The position numbers were made by a program, and so were the translations under genes. A stretch of 64,000 nt of DNA from Tsuneonella sp. CC-YZS046 (GTDB lineage: Bacteria; Pseudomonadota; Alphaproteobacteria; Sphingomonadales; Sphingomonadaceae): the NCBI RefSeq assembly GCF_035581365.1, contig NZ_CP141590.1:1908501-1972500 (forward strand). Reading direction: 5' to 3'. Below the pieces are notes generated by a model. The model had not been told where the DNA came from. It searched no databases and saw only the letters and a list, made by a program, of their open reading frames with translations. This document shows positions 18,492-28,148 of this stretch, piece after piece (position 1 is the first letter of the stretch; every line of letters begins with the position of its first letter).

Positions 18492-19892
18492 GTGGTAAAA
18501 ACGATCAAGCCCCGGTTTTCCGCCCTCGCTTCGCAATTGCGCGGCCGTATCGGCCTGATGGCCGGGCTGGCCCTCGCCATCCCGCTTGCAATCGGCGGGC
18601 TTACGGCGGTGAATGCGCAGAGCGCTTCGGAGAGCATCGCTGAAACCGCCGGCGATATCGACGTGCCTGAACAAGTGACCATGCTGGGCAAGAACGACCC
18701 CAATGTCCGCCGGGCCACCGCGGTCGTGAACGGGCAGGTCGTCACCGGCACCGACGTGGACCAGCGCCTTGCGCTGATCCTGGCCGCCAATGATTCGAAG
18801 GTCGCGCCGGAGGAAGAGCAGCGCCTTCGCCTGCAGGTGCTGCGCAACCTGATCGACGAAACCCTGCAGATCCAGGAAGCCAAGGCCCAGGAGATCCAGG
18901 TCGAACGGGACGAGATCGAGCAGACCTATGCGCGTGTCGCGAACCAGAATTTCGGCCAGGACACGGCCGCGATGGACGCCTATCTGCGCCGGATCGGTTC
19001 CTCGCCGGCGTCGCTCAAGCGCCAGATCGAAGGCGAATTGTCGTGGCAGCGCCTGTTGAGCCGCAACGTCCAGCCCTTCGTGAACGTTTCCGAAGAGGAA
19101 GTGAACGAGCTGATGCAGCGGCTGCAGGCGGCCAAGGGCACCAATGAATTTCACCTCGGCGAAATCTATCTTTCATCGACCCCGCAAAACCGCACGCAGG
19201 TGATGGAGAATGCCCGGCGCATCTTCCAGCAGCTGCAGACGGGCGGCAGCTTCGTCGCCTATGCGCGCCAGTATTCGGAAGCGTCGACAGCGGCGGTCGG
19301 TGGCGATCTGGGCTGGATTCGCCTCGGGCAGCTGCCCAGCGAGCTGGCCACCGTGGTGCGTGAAATGGAGCGCGGCCAGTTGGTCGGCCCGATCGAGGTG
19401 CCGGGCGGCTTTTCCATCATCTACATGATCGACAAGCGCCAGGTGCTGATGGCCGATCCGCGCGATGCAGTGATGAGCCTCAAGCAGATTTCCATTTCCT
19501 TCCCGCAAGGAATCACCGAACCGCAGATGCGCCAGCGCGTGAACGAATTCGCTGCGGGCGTGAAGACCATCAGGGGCTGCGGCGATGCCGAACAGGCCGC
19601 TCCGCGCTTCGGGGCCGAAGTGGTCACCAACGACCAGGTCCGGGTGCGCACCCTTCCCGCCGCCCTGCAGGATTCCCTGCTGACGCTCTCGATAGGCGAG
19701 ACAACGCCGCCCTTCGGCTCGGTGGAAGAGGGTGTCAGGGTGCTGATGCTGTGTGGCCGCGACGATCCCGGAATGGCGGATGGCCCCAGCTTCGATCAGC
19801 TGATGAACCAGCTGGAAGACGATCGCATCGGCAAGCGCGCGCAGCGTTATCTGCGCGACCTGAGGCGCGACGCTATCATCGAGTATAATTGA
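18492..19892 (+). CDS. surA: Periplasmic peptidyl-prolyl isomerase chaperone SurA
   Basis: The 466-residue product starts with GTG at 18492, eight bases after an AGGA site, and carries a signal sequence with hydrophobic core around residues 22-36 ending near NAQSA. A SurA N-terminal helical domain follows (VVNGQVVTGTDVDQRLALIL to the SWQRLLSRNVQPFV segment). A parvulin domain comes next (about 215-330, with EIYLSSTPQ, FQQLQTGGSFVAYARQYSE and GGDLGWIRLGQLP). One clear parvulin domain is visible and the rest is less conserved. It escorts unfolded outer-membrane proteins such as LptD, whose gene is just upstream; pdxA starts four bases after its stop. Confidence 0.93.
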   Translation: MVKTIKPRFSALASQLRGRIGLMAGLALAIPLAIGGLTAVNAQSASESIAETAGDIDVPEQVTMLGKNDPNVRRATAVVNGQVVTGTDVDQRLALILAANDSKVAPEEEQRLRLQVLRNLIDETLQIQEAKAQEIQVERDEIEQTYARVANQNFGQDTAAMDAYLRRIGSSPASLKRQIEGELSWQRLLSRNVQPFVNVSEEEVNELMQRLQAAKGTNEFHLGEIYLSSTPQNRTQVMENARRIFQQLQTGGSFVAYARQYSEASTAAVGGDLGWIRLGQLPSELATVVREMERGQLVGPIEVPGGFSIIYMIDKRQVLMADPRDAVMSLKQISISFPQGITEPQMRQRVNEFAAGVKTIRGCGDAEQAAPRFGAEVVTNDQVRVRTLPAALQDSLLTLSIGETTPPFGSVEEGVRVLMLCGRDDPGMADGPSFDQLMNQLEDDRIGKRAQRYLRDLRRDAIIEYN

Positions 19893-19896
19893 TCCC

Positions 19897-20913
19897 ATGC
19901 CGGGGGCGCTCGCGGTTTCGCTGGGCGATCCGGCGGGCGTAGGGCCGGAATTGATCTGCGAAGCGTGGGCCTCGCGCCACACACACGCACTCCCACCGTT
20001 CTTCGCGGTGGGCGGCGCCGATCTGCTGGCCGCCGCCGCCAAGGCGCGCGGTCTGTCCATCCCGGTCCGGCGTATAGCCGATCCGGCGGAGGCTGGCAGC
20101 GCGTTTGCCGAGGCGCTGCCGGTTCTGGGCGACCGGGACGGACCTTATCGGCCGGGTGAGCCGGATCGCGAAGGCGCGCGGCTGGCGCTGGCTTCGCTGA
20201 CGATGGCTGCGGAACTGGCGAAGCATGGCAGCGCAACGGGGCTTGTGACTGGCCCCATCGCGAAGGCGAGACTGGCCGAGGTCGGCTTCGCCCATCCGGG
20301 CCAGACCGAATTCGTGGCGGAGGCCTGCGGCATCGCGGCCGAGGATGCGGTCATGCTGCTGGCCGGCCCCAATTTACGGACAGTGCCGATAACCGTCCAT
20401 TGCGCGCTTTCCCGCGTACCCGGCCTTCTTTCGGTCGATCTGATCCAGGCGCGCGCGGCGATCACCGCCCATGGCCTGCGCCGGGATTTCGGCATCGCCT
20501 CCCCCCGCCTCGCCGTTTGCGCGCTCAACCCGCATGGCGGGGAAGGCGGCAAGTTCGGCAATGAGGAAGCCCGGATCATCGCCCCCGCCATCGCAGCGCT
20601 GCGCGAAGCCGGCATCGACGCGACCGGCCCTCATTCCGCGGATGCCCTGTTCGCGCCCCATGCGCGCGACGAGTATGACGTGGCGATCTGCATGTATCAC
20701 GATCAGGCCCTGATCCCGCTCAAGGCGCTCGATTTCGACAACGGCGTGAACATGACCCTGGGCCTGCCGATCGTCCGCACCTCGCCCGATCATGGCACCG
20801 CCTTCGGCATCGCCGGCAAGCGGCAGGCCAGCCCCGGAGCGATGATCGCGGCGATCCGGATGGCGGGTGAAGCTGCCGCCCTGCGCGCTGGTGCGGGTTC
20901 CGCGCCGCGATGA
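19897..20913 (+). CDS. pdxA: 4-hydroxythreonine-4-phosphate dehydrogenase
   Basis: PdxA oxidises 4-phosphohydroxy-threonine in the DXP-dependent pyridoxal 5'-phosphate pathway. The 338-residue protein begins with the typical [14 protein letters not shown], has [11 protein letters not shown] and [12 protein letters not shown], the metal ligand region [14 protein letters not shown], and the C-terminal [12 protein letters not shown] with [24 protein letters not shown] (in parts). All substrate and metal motifs are intact. It sits between surA and rsmA, a very common proteobacterial order, and its stop overlaps the rsmA start. Confidence 0.97.
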   Translation: MPGALAVSLGDPAGVGPELICEAWASRHTHALPPFFAVGGADLLAAAAKARGLSIPVRRIADPAEAGSAFAEALPVLGDRDGPYRPGEPDREGARLALASLTMAAELAKHGSATGLVTGPIAKARLAEVGFAHPGQTEFVAEACGIAAEDAVMLLAGPNLRTVPITVHCALSRVPGLLSVDLIQARAAITAHGLRRDFGIASPRLAVCALNPHGGEGGKFGNEEARIIAPAIAALREAGIDATGPHSADALFAPHARDEYDVAICMYHDQALIPLKALDFDNGVNMTLGLPIVRTSPDHGTAFGIAGKRQASPGAMIAAIRMAGEAAALRAGAGSAPR

Positions 20914-21728
20914 ACCTGCCGCCGCTTCGCGAAGTGATCGCCGCGCATGGCCTTTCCGCGTCCAAGGCGCTGGGCCAGAACTTCCTGCTGGATGAGCAAT
21001 TGCTCGACAGGATCGCCGCCATTCCCGGCAATCTGCGGGATCGCGCGGTGCTCGAAATCGGCCCCGGCCCGGGCGGACTGACTCGTGCCTTGCTGCGCAC
21101 AGGTGCCCGCGTCACCGCTATCGAGATGGACCGCCGTTGCCTCCCCGCGCTGGCCGAACTGGAGGCGGCTTTTCCCGGCCAGCTTCGCGTGATCGAAGGC
21201 GACGCGCTGGCCGTCGATCCGGCAAGCCTGTTCGACCGGCCCTATGCCGTGGTCGCCAACCTGCCTTACAATGTCGGCACCGCGCTGTTCACCGGGTGGC
21301 TCTCGGGCGAAAGCTGGCCGCCTGCCTGGACTTCGCTGACGCTGATGTTCCAGCAGGAAGTCGCCCAGCGGATCGTCGCGCAGCCCGGAACCCCGGCCTA
21401 TGGCCGCCTTGCCGTCCTCGCCCAGTGGCGCAGCGCCGCGAAGCTGGCGATGAAGGTACATCGCAGCGCCTTCACCCCGCCGCCCAAGGTGATGAGCGCG
21501 ATCGTCCATGTGACACCCGAAGAGATACCCGCCGGCGTCTCCGCGAAAGTGCTGGAACGCGTCACCGAAGCGGCTTTCGGCCAGCGCCGCAAGATGCTGC
21601 GGCAAAGCCTGAAAGGCCTGCCTGGTGCATTGGAAGCGCTCGAAACGCTCGGCATCGACCCTCAGCGCCGCGCCGAGACGCTGAGCATCGCCGAATTTGT
21701 CGGTATCGCCCGCGTGCTTACGGGGTGA
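20910..21728 (+). CDS. rsmA: 16S rRNA dimethyladenosine transferase
   Basis: RsmA (KsgA) dimethylates the two adjacent adenines at the 3' end of 16S rRNA during small-subunit maturation. The 272-residue protein reads [16 protein letters not shown] at the N-terminus, the SAM motif [15 protein letters not shown], the adenine-binding acidic motif IEGDALAVD and the catalytic NLPYN motif. The C-terminal domain includes [14 protein letters not shown] and [14 protein letters not shown]. The ATG overlaps the pdxA stop (ATGA), so translation is coupled. A convergent malate synthase gene ends 39 bases beyond its stop. Confidence 0.97.
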   Translation: MNLPPLREVIAAHGLSASKALGQNFLLDEQLLDRIAAIPGNLRDRAVLEIGPGPGGLTRALLRTGARVTAIEMDRRCLPALAELEAAFPGQLRVIEGDALAVDPASLFDRPYAVVANLPYNVGTALFTGWLSGESWPPAWTSLTLMFQQEVAQRIVAQPGTPAYGRLAVLAQWRSAAKLAMKVHRSAFTPPPKVMSAIVHVTPEEIPAGVSAKVLERVTEAAFGQRRKMLRQSLKGLPGALEALETLGIDPQRRAETLSIAEFVGIARVLTG

Positions 21729-21767
21729 TGGGCGCTCTCGCCCTGCTCACCCCGTGCCCGGATACCG

Positions 21768-23879
21768 TCAGCCGGCGGCCTTCTTCCTGAGGCGATACTG
21801 GTGAAGCAGCGGCTCGGTGTAGCCGTTGGGCTGCTCCACGCCCTTGAACACCAGATCGCAGGCCGCCTGGAACGCAATCGAGCTGTCCCAATTGCCCGCC
21901 ATCGGCTCATACAGCGGATCGCCCGCGTTCTGCGCATCGACCTTGGCCGCCATGCGATGCAGGGAATCCAGCACCTGATCCCTGGTGCAGACGCCGTGCA
22001 GCAGCCAGTTCGCCATGTGCTGCGACGAGATGCGCAGCGTCGCACGGTCTTCCATCAGGCCGATGTCGTTGATGTCCGGCACCTTGGAGCAGCCGACGCC
22101 CTGGTCGATCCAGCGCACCACATAGCCGAGCAGGCCCTGCGCATTGTTGTCCAGTTCCTCGCGCACTTCCTCGTCCGGCCAGTTGGTGCCATCGGCCAGC
22201 GGAATGGTCAGCAGCAGGTCGAGGCCCGGAACGCCGTCCTTCGCCACGTCCTTCTGGCGGGCGAAGACATCGACCTGATGATAATGCAGCGCATGGAGAG
22301 TGGCCGCCGTCGGTGAAGGAACCCAGGCCGTGTTGGCGCCGGTCAGCGGGTGGCCGATCTTCTGCTCCAGCATGTCGCCCATCCGGTCCGGCGCGGCCCA
22401 CATGCCCTTGCCGATCTGCGCCTTGCCGGAAAGCCCGTGCTTCAGGCCGATGGCGACATTGCGCTTCTCATAGGCGTCGATCCAGACCGAACCCTTGACC
22501 GCGGCCTTGCGGATCATCGGCCCGGCGCGCATCGAGGTGTGGATTTCATCGCCGGTCCGGTCGAGGAAGCCGGTGTTGATGAACACGATGCGGTCCTTCA
22601 CCGCCTGGATGCAGGCGGCCAGATTGGCGCTGGTGCGGCGCTCCTCATCCATCACCCCGACCTTGACAGTGTGGCGGGCAAGACCGAGCAGGTCCTCCAC
22701 CGCATCGAACAGATCGTTGGTGAAGGCGCATTCTTCCGGCCCGTGCATCTTGGGCTTCACGATATAGATGCTGCCCGCGCGGCTGTTGCGGAAGCTGCCG
22801 AGGCCATCGAGATCGTGCTTGGCGATGGCGCTGGTGATCACCGCGTCCATCACGCCTTCCTGGATCTCCGAACCGTCGGGCAGCAGGATCGCCGGGTTGC
22901 TCATCAGGTGGCCGACATTGCGGACGAACAGCAGGCTGCGGCCCGGCAGGGTGAAGCCGGAGCCGTCAGGCGCGGTATATGCGCGGTCGGCCTCCAGCGA
23001 GCGGCTGACGGTCTTCCCGCCCTTGGCGAAGCTGGCGGCCAGATCGCCGCGCATCAGGCCAAGCCAGTTGGCATAGGCGCGAGTCTTGTCCTCCGCATCG
23101 ACGGCAGCGACGGAGTCCTCAAGGTCGATGATGGTGGTGAGGGCGGATTCCAGGATCACATCGGCGATCCCGGCGGGATCGTCCTTGCCGATCGGATGGG
23201 CGCGATCGAACACCACTTCGATATGCAGGCCATTGTTGCGGAACAGGCGGCCCTTCTCGCTCTGGCCGACATATTGGGACCCGTCCTTCAAGGCGAGGCC
23301 GCTTTCAGGATCGGTCAGATCGGCCCAGCTGCCGCTGGCCAGCGGCACGGCCTGGTCGAGGAAAGCCTTGGCGCGCGCGATCACCGCTGCGCCACGATCC
23401 GCATCATAACCGCCGGCGCGCGCGGGCGGCGCATCCAGCGTATCGGTGCCGTAGAATGCATCATACAGGCTGCCCCAGCGGGCGTTCGCGGCGTTCAGCG
23501 CAAAGCGTTCGTTGAGAACCGGCACCACCAGCTGCGGGCCCGCCATGGTCGCGATCTCGGCATCCACATTCCGCGTGCCGATGGCGAAATCGCCCGGCTC
23601 CGGCACCAGATAGCCGATTTCCTCGAGGAACGCCCGATAGGCCGCCGGATCGTGCGGCTGCCCGGCCCGTGCGCCGTGCCAGGCATCGATCTTTTCCTGG
23701 ATCGCGTCGCGCTTGGCGAGCAGGGCGCGATTGCGCGGCACGAAATCGTTGCAGAGGGCGGCGAAACCGGCCCAGAATTGTCCCTGCTCGATCCCGAGGG
23801 GGGATAGCACATCCTGCTCGATAAAGGCGGCAAGACCTGCATCGACTTGCAAACCCGAGCGCTCGACACGATCCGTCAT
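21768..23879 (-). CDS. glcB: Malate synthase G
   Basis: Condenses glyoxylate and acetyl-CoA to malate in the glyoxylate shunt, needed for growth on C2 units such as those released by the catabolic genes later in the window. The 703-residue length is that of the monomeric G isoform. Characteristic segments include [75 protein letters not shown] and [18 protein letters not shown]. The ATG at 23879 gives MTDRVERSG; an upstream in-frame ATG at 23924 is less likely. It has no close neighbours on its strand and likely its own promoter in the 275-base divergent gap. Confidence 0.97.
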   Translation of the reverse strand: MTDRVERSGLQVDAGLAAFIEQDVLSPLGIEQGQFWAGFAALCNDFVPRNRALLAKRDAIQEKIDAWHGARAGQPHDPAAYRAFLEEIGYLVPEPGDFAIGTRNVDAEIATMAGPQLVVPVLNERFALNAANARWGSLYDAFYGTDTLDAPPARAGGYDADRGAAVIARAKAFLDQAVPLASGSWADLTDPESGLALKDGSQYVGQSEKGRLFRNNGLHIEVVFDRAHPIGKDDPAGIADVILESALTTIIDLEDSVAAVDAEDKTRAYANWLGLMRGDLAASFAKGGKTVSRSLEADRAYTAPDGSGFTLPGRSLLFVRNVGHLMSNPAILLPDGSEIQEGVMDAVITSAIAKHDLDGLGSFRNSRAGSIYIVKPKMHGPEECAFTNDLFDAVEDLLGLARHTVKVGVMDEERRTSANLAACIQAVKDRIVFINTGFLDRTGDEIHTSMRAGPMIRKAAVKGSVWIDAYEKRNVAIGLKHGLSGKAQIGKGMWAAPDRMGDMLEQKIGHPLTGANTAWVPSPTAATLHALHYHQVDVFARQKDVAKDGVPGLDLLLTIPLADGTNWPDEEVREELDNNAQGLLGYVVRWIDQGVGCSKVPDINDIGLMEDRATLRISSQHMANWLLHGVCTRDQVLDSLHRMAAKVDAQNAGDPLYEPMAGNWDSSIAFQAACDLVFKGVEQPNGYTEPLLHQYRLRKKAAG

Positions 23880-24154
23880 GAAAAAACCTCGATAGTGGTG
23901 GGTGCCCTGCCACGGCAGCAGCATCTTTGTGGAAATTGGGCTTGAAAAGGCGCTGCGGGCTATGGCCGATCACTGCCTTGAGGGCAAGATGCCGCCACCA
24001 TCGATTTCGCCGCCGCATGGGCCGTTCCACCGCCAGAATTTGCAACGATGTCGGCGCGCTTTACACTGAGCGAGGCGTTAACCGCAATTTTTGCGGGCTT
24101 CCCGTGGCTGGCATGATCGTTGCGTTGAATTTTATGCCTAAGGAAAGGTTACCA

Positions 24155-24406
24155 ATGCTTCGCAAGCTCGGACGGCTGTTCGTTATCAAGACAAGGTGGG
24201 AAGCCTTCCTGATCATCTATGCGATCGCATTGGGCGCAGTGGAGCGGGGCAGCATCTATCTCCGCCAATATCCCGGCTGGGGCGGCAAGATGCTGTTCCT
24301 CGCCTGCACCGGCGCGGTATTCATGGCCGGCGCCAAGATACTCGACTGCCTGAAGCTGGAACAGGAAAGGTCGAAGGCCGATCAATCGCCGCAAGGGCCG
24401 GCCTAG
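24155..24406 (+). CDS. Small conserved membrane protein of unknown function
   Basis: An 83-residue protein starting at the ATG at 24155, which is preceded by a strong AGGAAAGG site at 24141-24148. It has two hydrophobic segments (AFLIIYAIALGAV and MLFLACTGAVFMAGAKI) separated by RGSIYLRQYPGWGGK, and a charged C-terminal tail. The pattern is familiar from small uncharacterised sphingomonad proteins, but I cannot name a family. Longer in-frame starts exist upstream but lack a ribosome site. It is divergent from glcB and lies beside the tmRNA gene. Confidence 0.65.
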   Translation: MLRKLGRLFVIKTRWEAFLIIYAIALGAVERGSIYLRQYPGWGGKMLFLACTGAVFMAGAKILDCLKLEQERSKADQSPQGPA

Positions 24407-24540
24407 CCAGCGCGGGGGCCTTGATCGGCGGGGGGCGCGGACTGTTCGCAGGCTACGGCGCAGTCCTTTCCAGCAAGCCAGGATGGGGCGGTTCTGTTGC
24501 TAGGCCCGCCCCGGGCCCCCGGTTTCCGATTCTGTTACCC

Positions 24541-24827
24541 GGTTCGGTCCGAACCGTGCTCGTAGCTTTGTAAGATCAGGCCGTTAGGCCGTCAGATTAC
24601 GCAGCGAGAGCAAGTGCTTCATTGTCATTGGCACTTGTGAGTTTTGAGCCTTTAACGGGTTACTCAGCCCGGGCGAAAACAGTGCTTTTCAACACACGTC
24701 GATCCTGGTTCGGCCCCGTCAGAACACCCGCGAACGGGGATTATGGTGGAGCCGCCGGGTACTGCCCCCGGGTCCGCTGCGCCTATTGCACACCGCAGTT
24801 TATCGCCATAGCCGGCCAAAACCGGCA
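24541..24827 (-). ncRNA. ssrA: Circularly permuted two-piece tmRNA (ssrA), tag peptide ANDNEALALAA
   Basis: tmRNA rescues stalled ribosomes and tags the nascent protein for proteolysis. On the minus strand the acceptor piece comes first and ends GGCGGCTCCACCA, with the final A at 24744. A short loop (24743-24718) follows, then the coding piece starting GGGGCCGAACCAGGATCGAC at 24717. The 5' GGGGCCG pairs with 3' CGGCUCC as a seven-base acceptor stem with G3-U70, the alanine identity pair. The tag frame, GCC to TAA, is at 24632-24597 and encodes ANDNEALALAA. The T-arm loop reads GGCAGTA instead of the canonical TTC type. An inverted repeat GGTTCGG-T-CCGAACC at 24541-24555 probably closes the coding piece. 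Outer ends are approximate. Permuted ssrA is the alphaproteobacterial form. Confidence 0.93.
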
Positions 24828-24832
24828 GGCCC

Positions 24833-24860
24833 TATATAGGGGCAATGCGATTAATGTGAA
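24833..24860 (-). promoter_or_regulatory. Candidate sigma-70 promoter of the tmRNA gene
   Basis: On the minus strand TTCACA (24860-24855) is separated by 16 bases from TATATA (24838-24833), placing a start near 24826, just before the acceptor piece of the tmRNA. This is a good match for a housekeeping promoter in the right position; no experimental support. Confidence 0.55.
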
Positions 24861-24880
24861 GTGACCAGGCGCAGGCGCGG

Positions 24881-25300
24881 TCAGGGCCGCTTTTTCAGTT
24901 CGTCCCGGATTTCGGCAAGCAGATCCACCTCGCTCGGCGCGGCGGCATCGGGCGGCGGATTGAGCTTGTTGGCCATCTTGACGATCAGGAAGATGATCCA
25001 GGCCAGGATCACGAAATTGACGACCTGGGTGATGAAATCACCATAGCCGATCATCGGCACCCCAGCCGCCTTCAGCGCCGCATAATCCGTAAGCGAGCCG
25101 GTGTAATCGGCAGGAACATCGCCAAGACGGACGAAATATTTGGTGAAATCCGTTCCGCCCGTCACCCAGCCGACGAAAGGCATGATAACGCTTTCGGTCA
25201 GCGACGTGACAATCTTGCCGAACGCCGCGCCGATGATGACACCGACCGCCAAATCCAGCACACTGCCGCGCGAAATGAAGGTCTTGAATTCCTGAAGCAT
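24881..25300 (-). CDS. mscL: Large-conductance mechanosensitive channel
   Basis: MscL opens under membrane tension and releases solutes after hypo-osmotic shock. The 139-residue protein has the typical N-terminal amphipathic helix FKTFISRGSVLDLAV and first transmembrane helix VIIGAAFGKIVTSLTESVIMP. A periplasmic loop follows (FVGWVTGGTDFTKYF...), then the second transmembrane helix VNFVILAWIIFLIVKMANKL and a cytoplasmic C-terminal helix LAEIRDELKK. It lies upstream of the tmRNA gene on the same strand and is divergent from the LemA group. Confidence 0.97.
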   Translation of the reverse strand: MLQEFKTFISRGSVLDLAVGVIIGAAFGKIVTSLTESVIMPFVGWVTGGTDFTKYFVRLGDVPADYTGSLTDYAALKAAGVPMIGYGDFITQVVNFVILAWIIFLIVKMANKLNPPPDAAAPSEVDLLAEIRDELKKRP

Positions 25301-25456
25301 CTGTCTCGTCCTCCTGCTCGATGCCTAGAGGTGCCACGGAAGCGGAGATCAAACAACAGCTATGCGGAACAGGCGCTTGCGCCCCCACCCCGGAGCGCTA
25401 CATACGCTGGCAGAGCCGGACGATTGGCGAACCGGCGATTGCGAGGATCAAGGCCG

Positions 25457-26074
25457 ATGACTGCTTCCCCCGTTTTTCGTCCCGCGAAATTCGCCTTTGC
25501 CGCGCTTGCCGCATCCAGCCTCGCTGCATGCGGCATCAATTCGGTACCGACAGCCGAGGAGAATGCGAAGGCGAAATGGGGCGATGTCCAGGCTGCCTTC
25601 CAGGAACGCGCGAACCTCGTCCCCAATCTTGCCGCCGTCGCCAAGGGCGCGGCCGAGCAGGAAAAGGAGATCCTGACCGGCGTGATCGAAGCCCGCGCCA
25701 AGGCAACCAGCGTCCAGCTTTCGGCCGACGATCTCACCGACCCGGCCAAGATGGCGCAGTTCCAGGCGGCGCAGAACCAGCTCTCCGGCTCGCTCGCCGG
25801 GCTGGGTCGGCTGCTCGTGAATGTCGAGCGTTATCCCGAACTCAAGAGCATCACCAATTACCAGATGCTGCAAAGCCAGCTGGAAGGGCAGGAGAACCGC
25901 ATCCGCGTCGCCATCCGCGATTATAACGGCGCGGTGCAGCAGTATAACACCACGATCCGCACTTTCCCCGACGCGATCGGCGCGAAGATATTCTATGGCG
26001 CCAAGCCGATGACTCCCTATCAGGCGGCCACGCCCGGAGCGGATGTCGCGCCCAGCCTCGAAGGAAAGATCTGA
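25457..26074 (+). CDS. lemA: LemA family lipoprotein
   Basis: A 205-residue LemA-family protein. The N-terminus carries a lipoprotein signal with lipobox LAAC (SSLAACGIN), so it should be anchored to a membrane from the periplasmic side. The body is a long helical bundle with ANLVPNLAAVAKGAAEQEKEIL, GSLAGLGRLLVNVERYPELKS and the conserved ENRIRVAIRDYNGAVQQYNTTIRTFP. LemA function is not defined in Gram-negatives. The ATG at 25457 follows an AGGATCAAGG site. Two TPM-domain genes follow in the same direction, an arrangement seen widely, suggesting a membrane protein quality-control or stress role. Confidence 0.93.
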   Translation: MTASPVFRPAKFAFAALAASSLAACGINSVPTAEENAKAKWGDVQAAFQERANLVPNLAAVAKGAAEQEKEILTGVIEARAKATSVQLSADDLTDPAKMAQFQAAQNQLSGSLAGLGRLLVNVERYPELKSITNYQMLQSQLEGQENRIRVAIRDYNGAVQQYNTTIRTFPDAIGAKIFYGAKPMTPYQAATPGADVAPSLEGKI

Positions 26075-26088
26075 GCCGGACAGATCCG

Positions 26089-26865
26089 GTGGCCGCCCTT
26101 CCCCAACGCTTCCTGGCCGGACTTCTGATCGCGTTCGCGCTGCTGCTGCCGGGCGCGGGCGCGGCCCAGACCTTCCCCCAGCTGACCGGGCAGGTGGTCG
26201 ATGCCGCCAATATCATCCCGCCCGAAATGGAGGCTGGCCTCACCGCCAAGCTGGCCGGGCTGGAGCAGCAATCGCAACGGCAGCTGGTGGTCGTCACCCT
26301 TCCCGGCCTGCAAGGCTACGACATCGCCGATTACGGCTACCAGTTGGGCCGCCATTGGGGCATCGGCGACAAGGAACGCAATGACGGCGCCTTGCTGATC
26401 GTCGCGCCCAACGAGCGCAAGGTGCGGATCGAAGTCGGCTACGGGCTGGAGCCGGTGCTGACCGATGGCATGTCCTCGCTCATCATCAACCAGGCCATCA
26501 TCCCCCGGTTCAGGCAGGGCGATATGCCGGCGGGTATCGAGGCGGGGACCGACGCCATCATCCGGCAGCTCACCCTGCCCGCCGAGGAAGCGGAACGGCT
26601 TGCCCAGCAAGCCAATCAAACGCCTGAATCATCGGGCTTCGATCCGGGCCTGATCGTCTTCGGCCTGTTCTTCCTGTTCTTCTTCGTGCTGCCGCTGCTG
26701 GGTTCGCTGGGCGGCGGGCGCCGCTATCGCAAGGGCGGAATGCCGCCGGTGGTGATCTGGCCCGGCAGCTTCGGCGGCGGCAGGGGAGGCGGAGGTTTCT
26801 CCGGCGGCGGTTTTTCGGGAGGCGGCGGCAGCTTCGGCGGCGGCGGCGCTTCCGGCAGCTGGTAG
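26089..26865 (+). CDS. TPM-domain protein with C-terminal membrane segment and Gly-rich tail
   Basis: The 258-residue product starts with GTG and has a signal peptide (hydrophobic LIAFALLLPGAGAAQ). A TPM domain follows (about residues 28-170, with LTGQVVDAANIIPPE, VTLPGLQGYDIADYGYQLG, NDGALLIVAPNERKVRIEVGYGLE and LTDGMSSLIINQAIIPRF). One transmembrane segment FGLFFLFFFVLPLLGSLGG follows, and the protein ends in a glycine-serine repeat tail (GGGGFSGGGFSGGGGSFGG). This is the YgcG-like layout found next to LemA. The function is not known; phosphatase activity has been reported for some TPM proteins elsewhere. It lies 14 bases after lemA and ten before the next TPM gene. Confidence 0.9.
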   Translation: MAALPQRFLAGLLIAFALLLPGAGAAQTFPQLTGQVVDAANIIPPEMEAGLTAKLAGLEQQSQRQLVVVTLPGLQGYDIADYGYQLGRHWGIGDKERNDGALLIVAPNERKVRIEVGYGLEPVLTDGMSSLIINQAIIPRFRQGDMPAGIEAGTDAIIRQLTLPAEEAERLAQQANQTPESSGFDPGLIVFGLFFLFFFVLPLLGSLGGGRRYRKGGMPPVVIWPGSFGGGRGGGGFSGGGFSGGGGSFGGGGASGSW

Positions 26866-26874
26866 GAGGCGGCA

Positions 26875-27558
26875 ATGGCGGCCACAGCGATAATGTCCGA
26901 TGCCGATCGCGAACGGGTCAGCGCGGCCGTGGCCGCGGCGGAAGCGAACAGCGCGGGCGAGATCGTCACCATCCTCGCCGAGCGATCCGACGATTACGGC
27001 GATGTCGCGCTGGCCTGGTCCGCCGCGGTCGGGCTGATGGCACTGCTTGCCCTGGCGATCGCACCCGGCTTTTACCTCGGCATCTATGAGCGGCTGAGCG
27101 GAGGTTGGGTCCATCAATGGACGCCGCCGCTGGTCTTCGGCGTCGCCCTGCTGGTCACGACCCTCAAGTTCGCGAGCATGTGGCTGCTGATGCTCTGGCG
27201 CCCGCTGCGGCTGTGGCTGACGCCCCGCCCGCTGCGGCGCGCCCGGGTGCATGCCCGCGCCATAACCTGCTTCAAGGTCGGCGCCGAACGCCGCACCCGT
27301 GGCCGCACCGGCATCCTCATCTATCTCTCGCTGGCCGAGCATCGTGCGGAGATCGTGGCGGATGAAGCCATATCCGCGCGGGTCAACCCCGAAGTCTGGG
27401 GCGATGCCCTGGCCGCCATGCTGGCGCAGCTCAGGCAGGGCCGCACCGCCGATGGCCTGATTGCCGCGGTGGAGCGGGTCGGCGAGGTGCTGGCCCGTCA
27501 CCTTCCGCGCCATGACGACGATGTGAACGAACTGCCCGACAGGTTGATCGAAGTATGA
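26875..27558 (+). CDS. TPM-domain membrane protein (second copy)
   Basis: A 227-residue protein of the second TPM type that often accompanies LemA and YgcG-like proteins. The N-terminus RVSAAVAAAEANSAGEIVTILAERSDDY is the start of the TPM domain. It is interrupted by two transmembrane segments (ALAWSAAVGLMALLALAIAPG and WTPPLVFGVALLVTTLKFA), after which the domain resumes with ARAITCFKVGAERRTRGRTGILIYLSLAEHRAEIVADEAI. There is no signal peptide. Its stop overlaps the start of the Nudix gene (ATGA), so it belongs to a four-gene lemA-TPM-TPM-nudix unit. Confidence 0.88.
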   Translation: MAATAIMSDADRERVSAAVAAAEANSAGEIVTILAERSDDYGDVALAWSAAVGLMALLALAIAPGFYLGIYERLSGGWVHQWTPPLVFGVALLVTTLKFASMWLLMLWRPLRLWLTPRPLRRARVHARAITCFKVGAERRTRGRTGILIYLSLAEHRAEIVADEAISARVNPEVWGDALAAMLAQLRQGRTADGLIAAVERVGEVLARHLPRHDDDVNELPDRLIEV

Positions 27559-28109
27559 CTGATCCGGATGCGCATCTTCCCGAGGAAATCATGTGGGAAG
27601 GCCGTTTCATCACGACCAAGAAGCGCGGCCGCTGGGAATATGTTTCCCGCGCGCGCGGCATCCGCGCCGCCGTCATTCTGGCGGTGGAGGACGGCCATGT
27701 CCTGCTGGTGGAGCAATATCGCGTGCCGCTGGGCCGCAATTGCCTGGAGCTGCCGGCCGGGCTGGTCGGCGATGACGACGGCGGCGATGGCGAAACCGCT
27801 GAAACGGCGGCCTCGCGCGAGCTGGAGGAGGAAACCGGCTATCGCGCCCGCATCATCCGCAATTGCGGGGAGTTCTACTCGTCGCCCGGCATGGTCAGCG
27901 AAAGCTTCACCCTGATCCGGGCGAGCGGACTTGAGAAGGTAGGGAACGGCGGCGGCGTGGCCGGGGAGAACATCACGGTCCACCGGGTCGCGCTTTCCGG
28001 GCTGGAGGCATTCATCGAGGCCCGCAGGGCCGACGGCGCCGCAATCGACGTGCGGCTGCTGCTGTTCCTCGGCGCGGGCCTGCTTGCGCAAGCCGAGCGC
28101 ACACCATAG
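27555..28109 (+). CDS. Nudix hydrolase, probable ADP-ribose pyrophosphatase type
   Basis: The 184-residue protein has the Nudix box core ETAETAASRELEEETGY (Glu and Arg-Glu residues all present), preceded by LELPAGLVGDDDGGDGE, where the family glycine is displaced by a two-residue Asp/Gly-rich insertion. VLLVEQYRVPLGRNCLELPAG is typical of ADP-ribose or nucleotide-sugar pyrophosphatases. It would cleave a nucleoside diphosphate linked to another group, but the substrate is inferred from family resemblance only. Translational overlap with the TPM gene suggests co-expression. Confidence 0.88.
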   Translation: MTDPDAHLPEEIMWEGRFITTKKRGRWEYVSRARGIRAAVILAVEDGHVLLVEQYRVPLGRNCLELPAGLVGDDDGGDGETAETAASRELEEETGYRARIIRNCGEFYSSPGMVSESFTLIRASGLEKVGNGGGVAGENITVHRVALSGLEAFIEARRADGAAIDVRLLLFLGAGLLAQAERTP

Positions 28110-28148
28110 GGGGACGAATACCGTCTCTCCTTGCATGCTTGGATGAAT

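Noticed and set aside
24407..24540. GC-rich repeats near 24500 as a Rho-independent terminator of the tmRNA
   Set aside because: Stems can be drawn in several ways and no T-run follows on the minus strand; evidence too weak.
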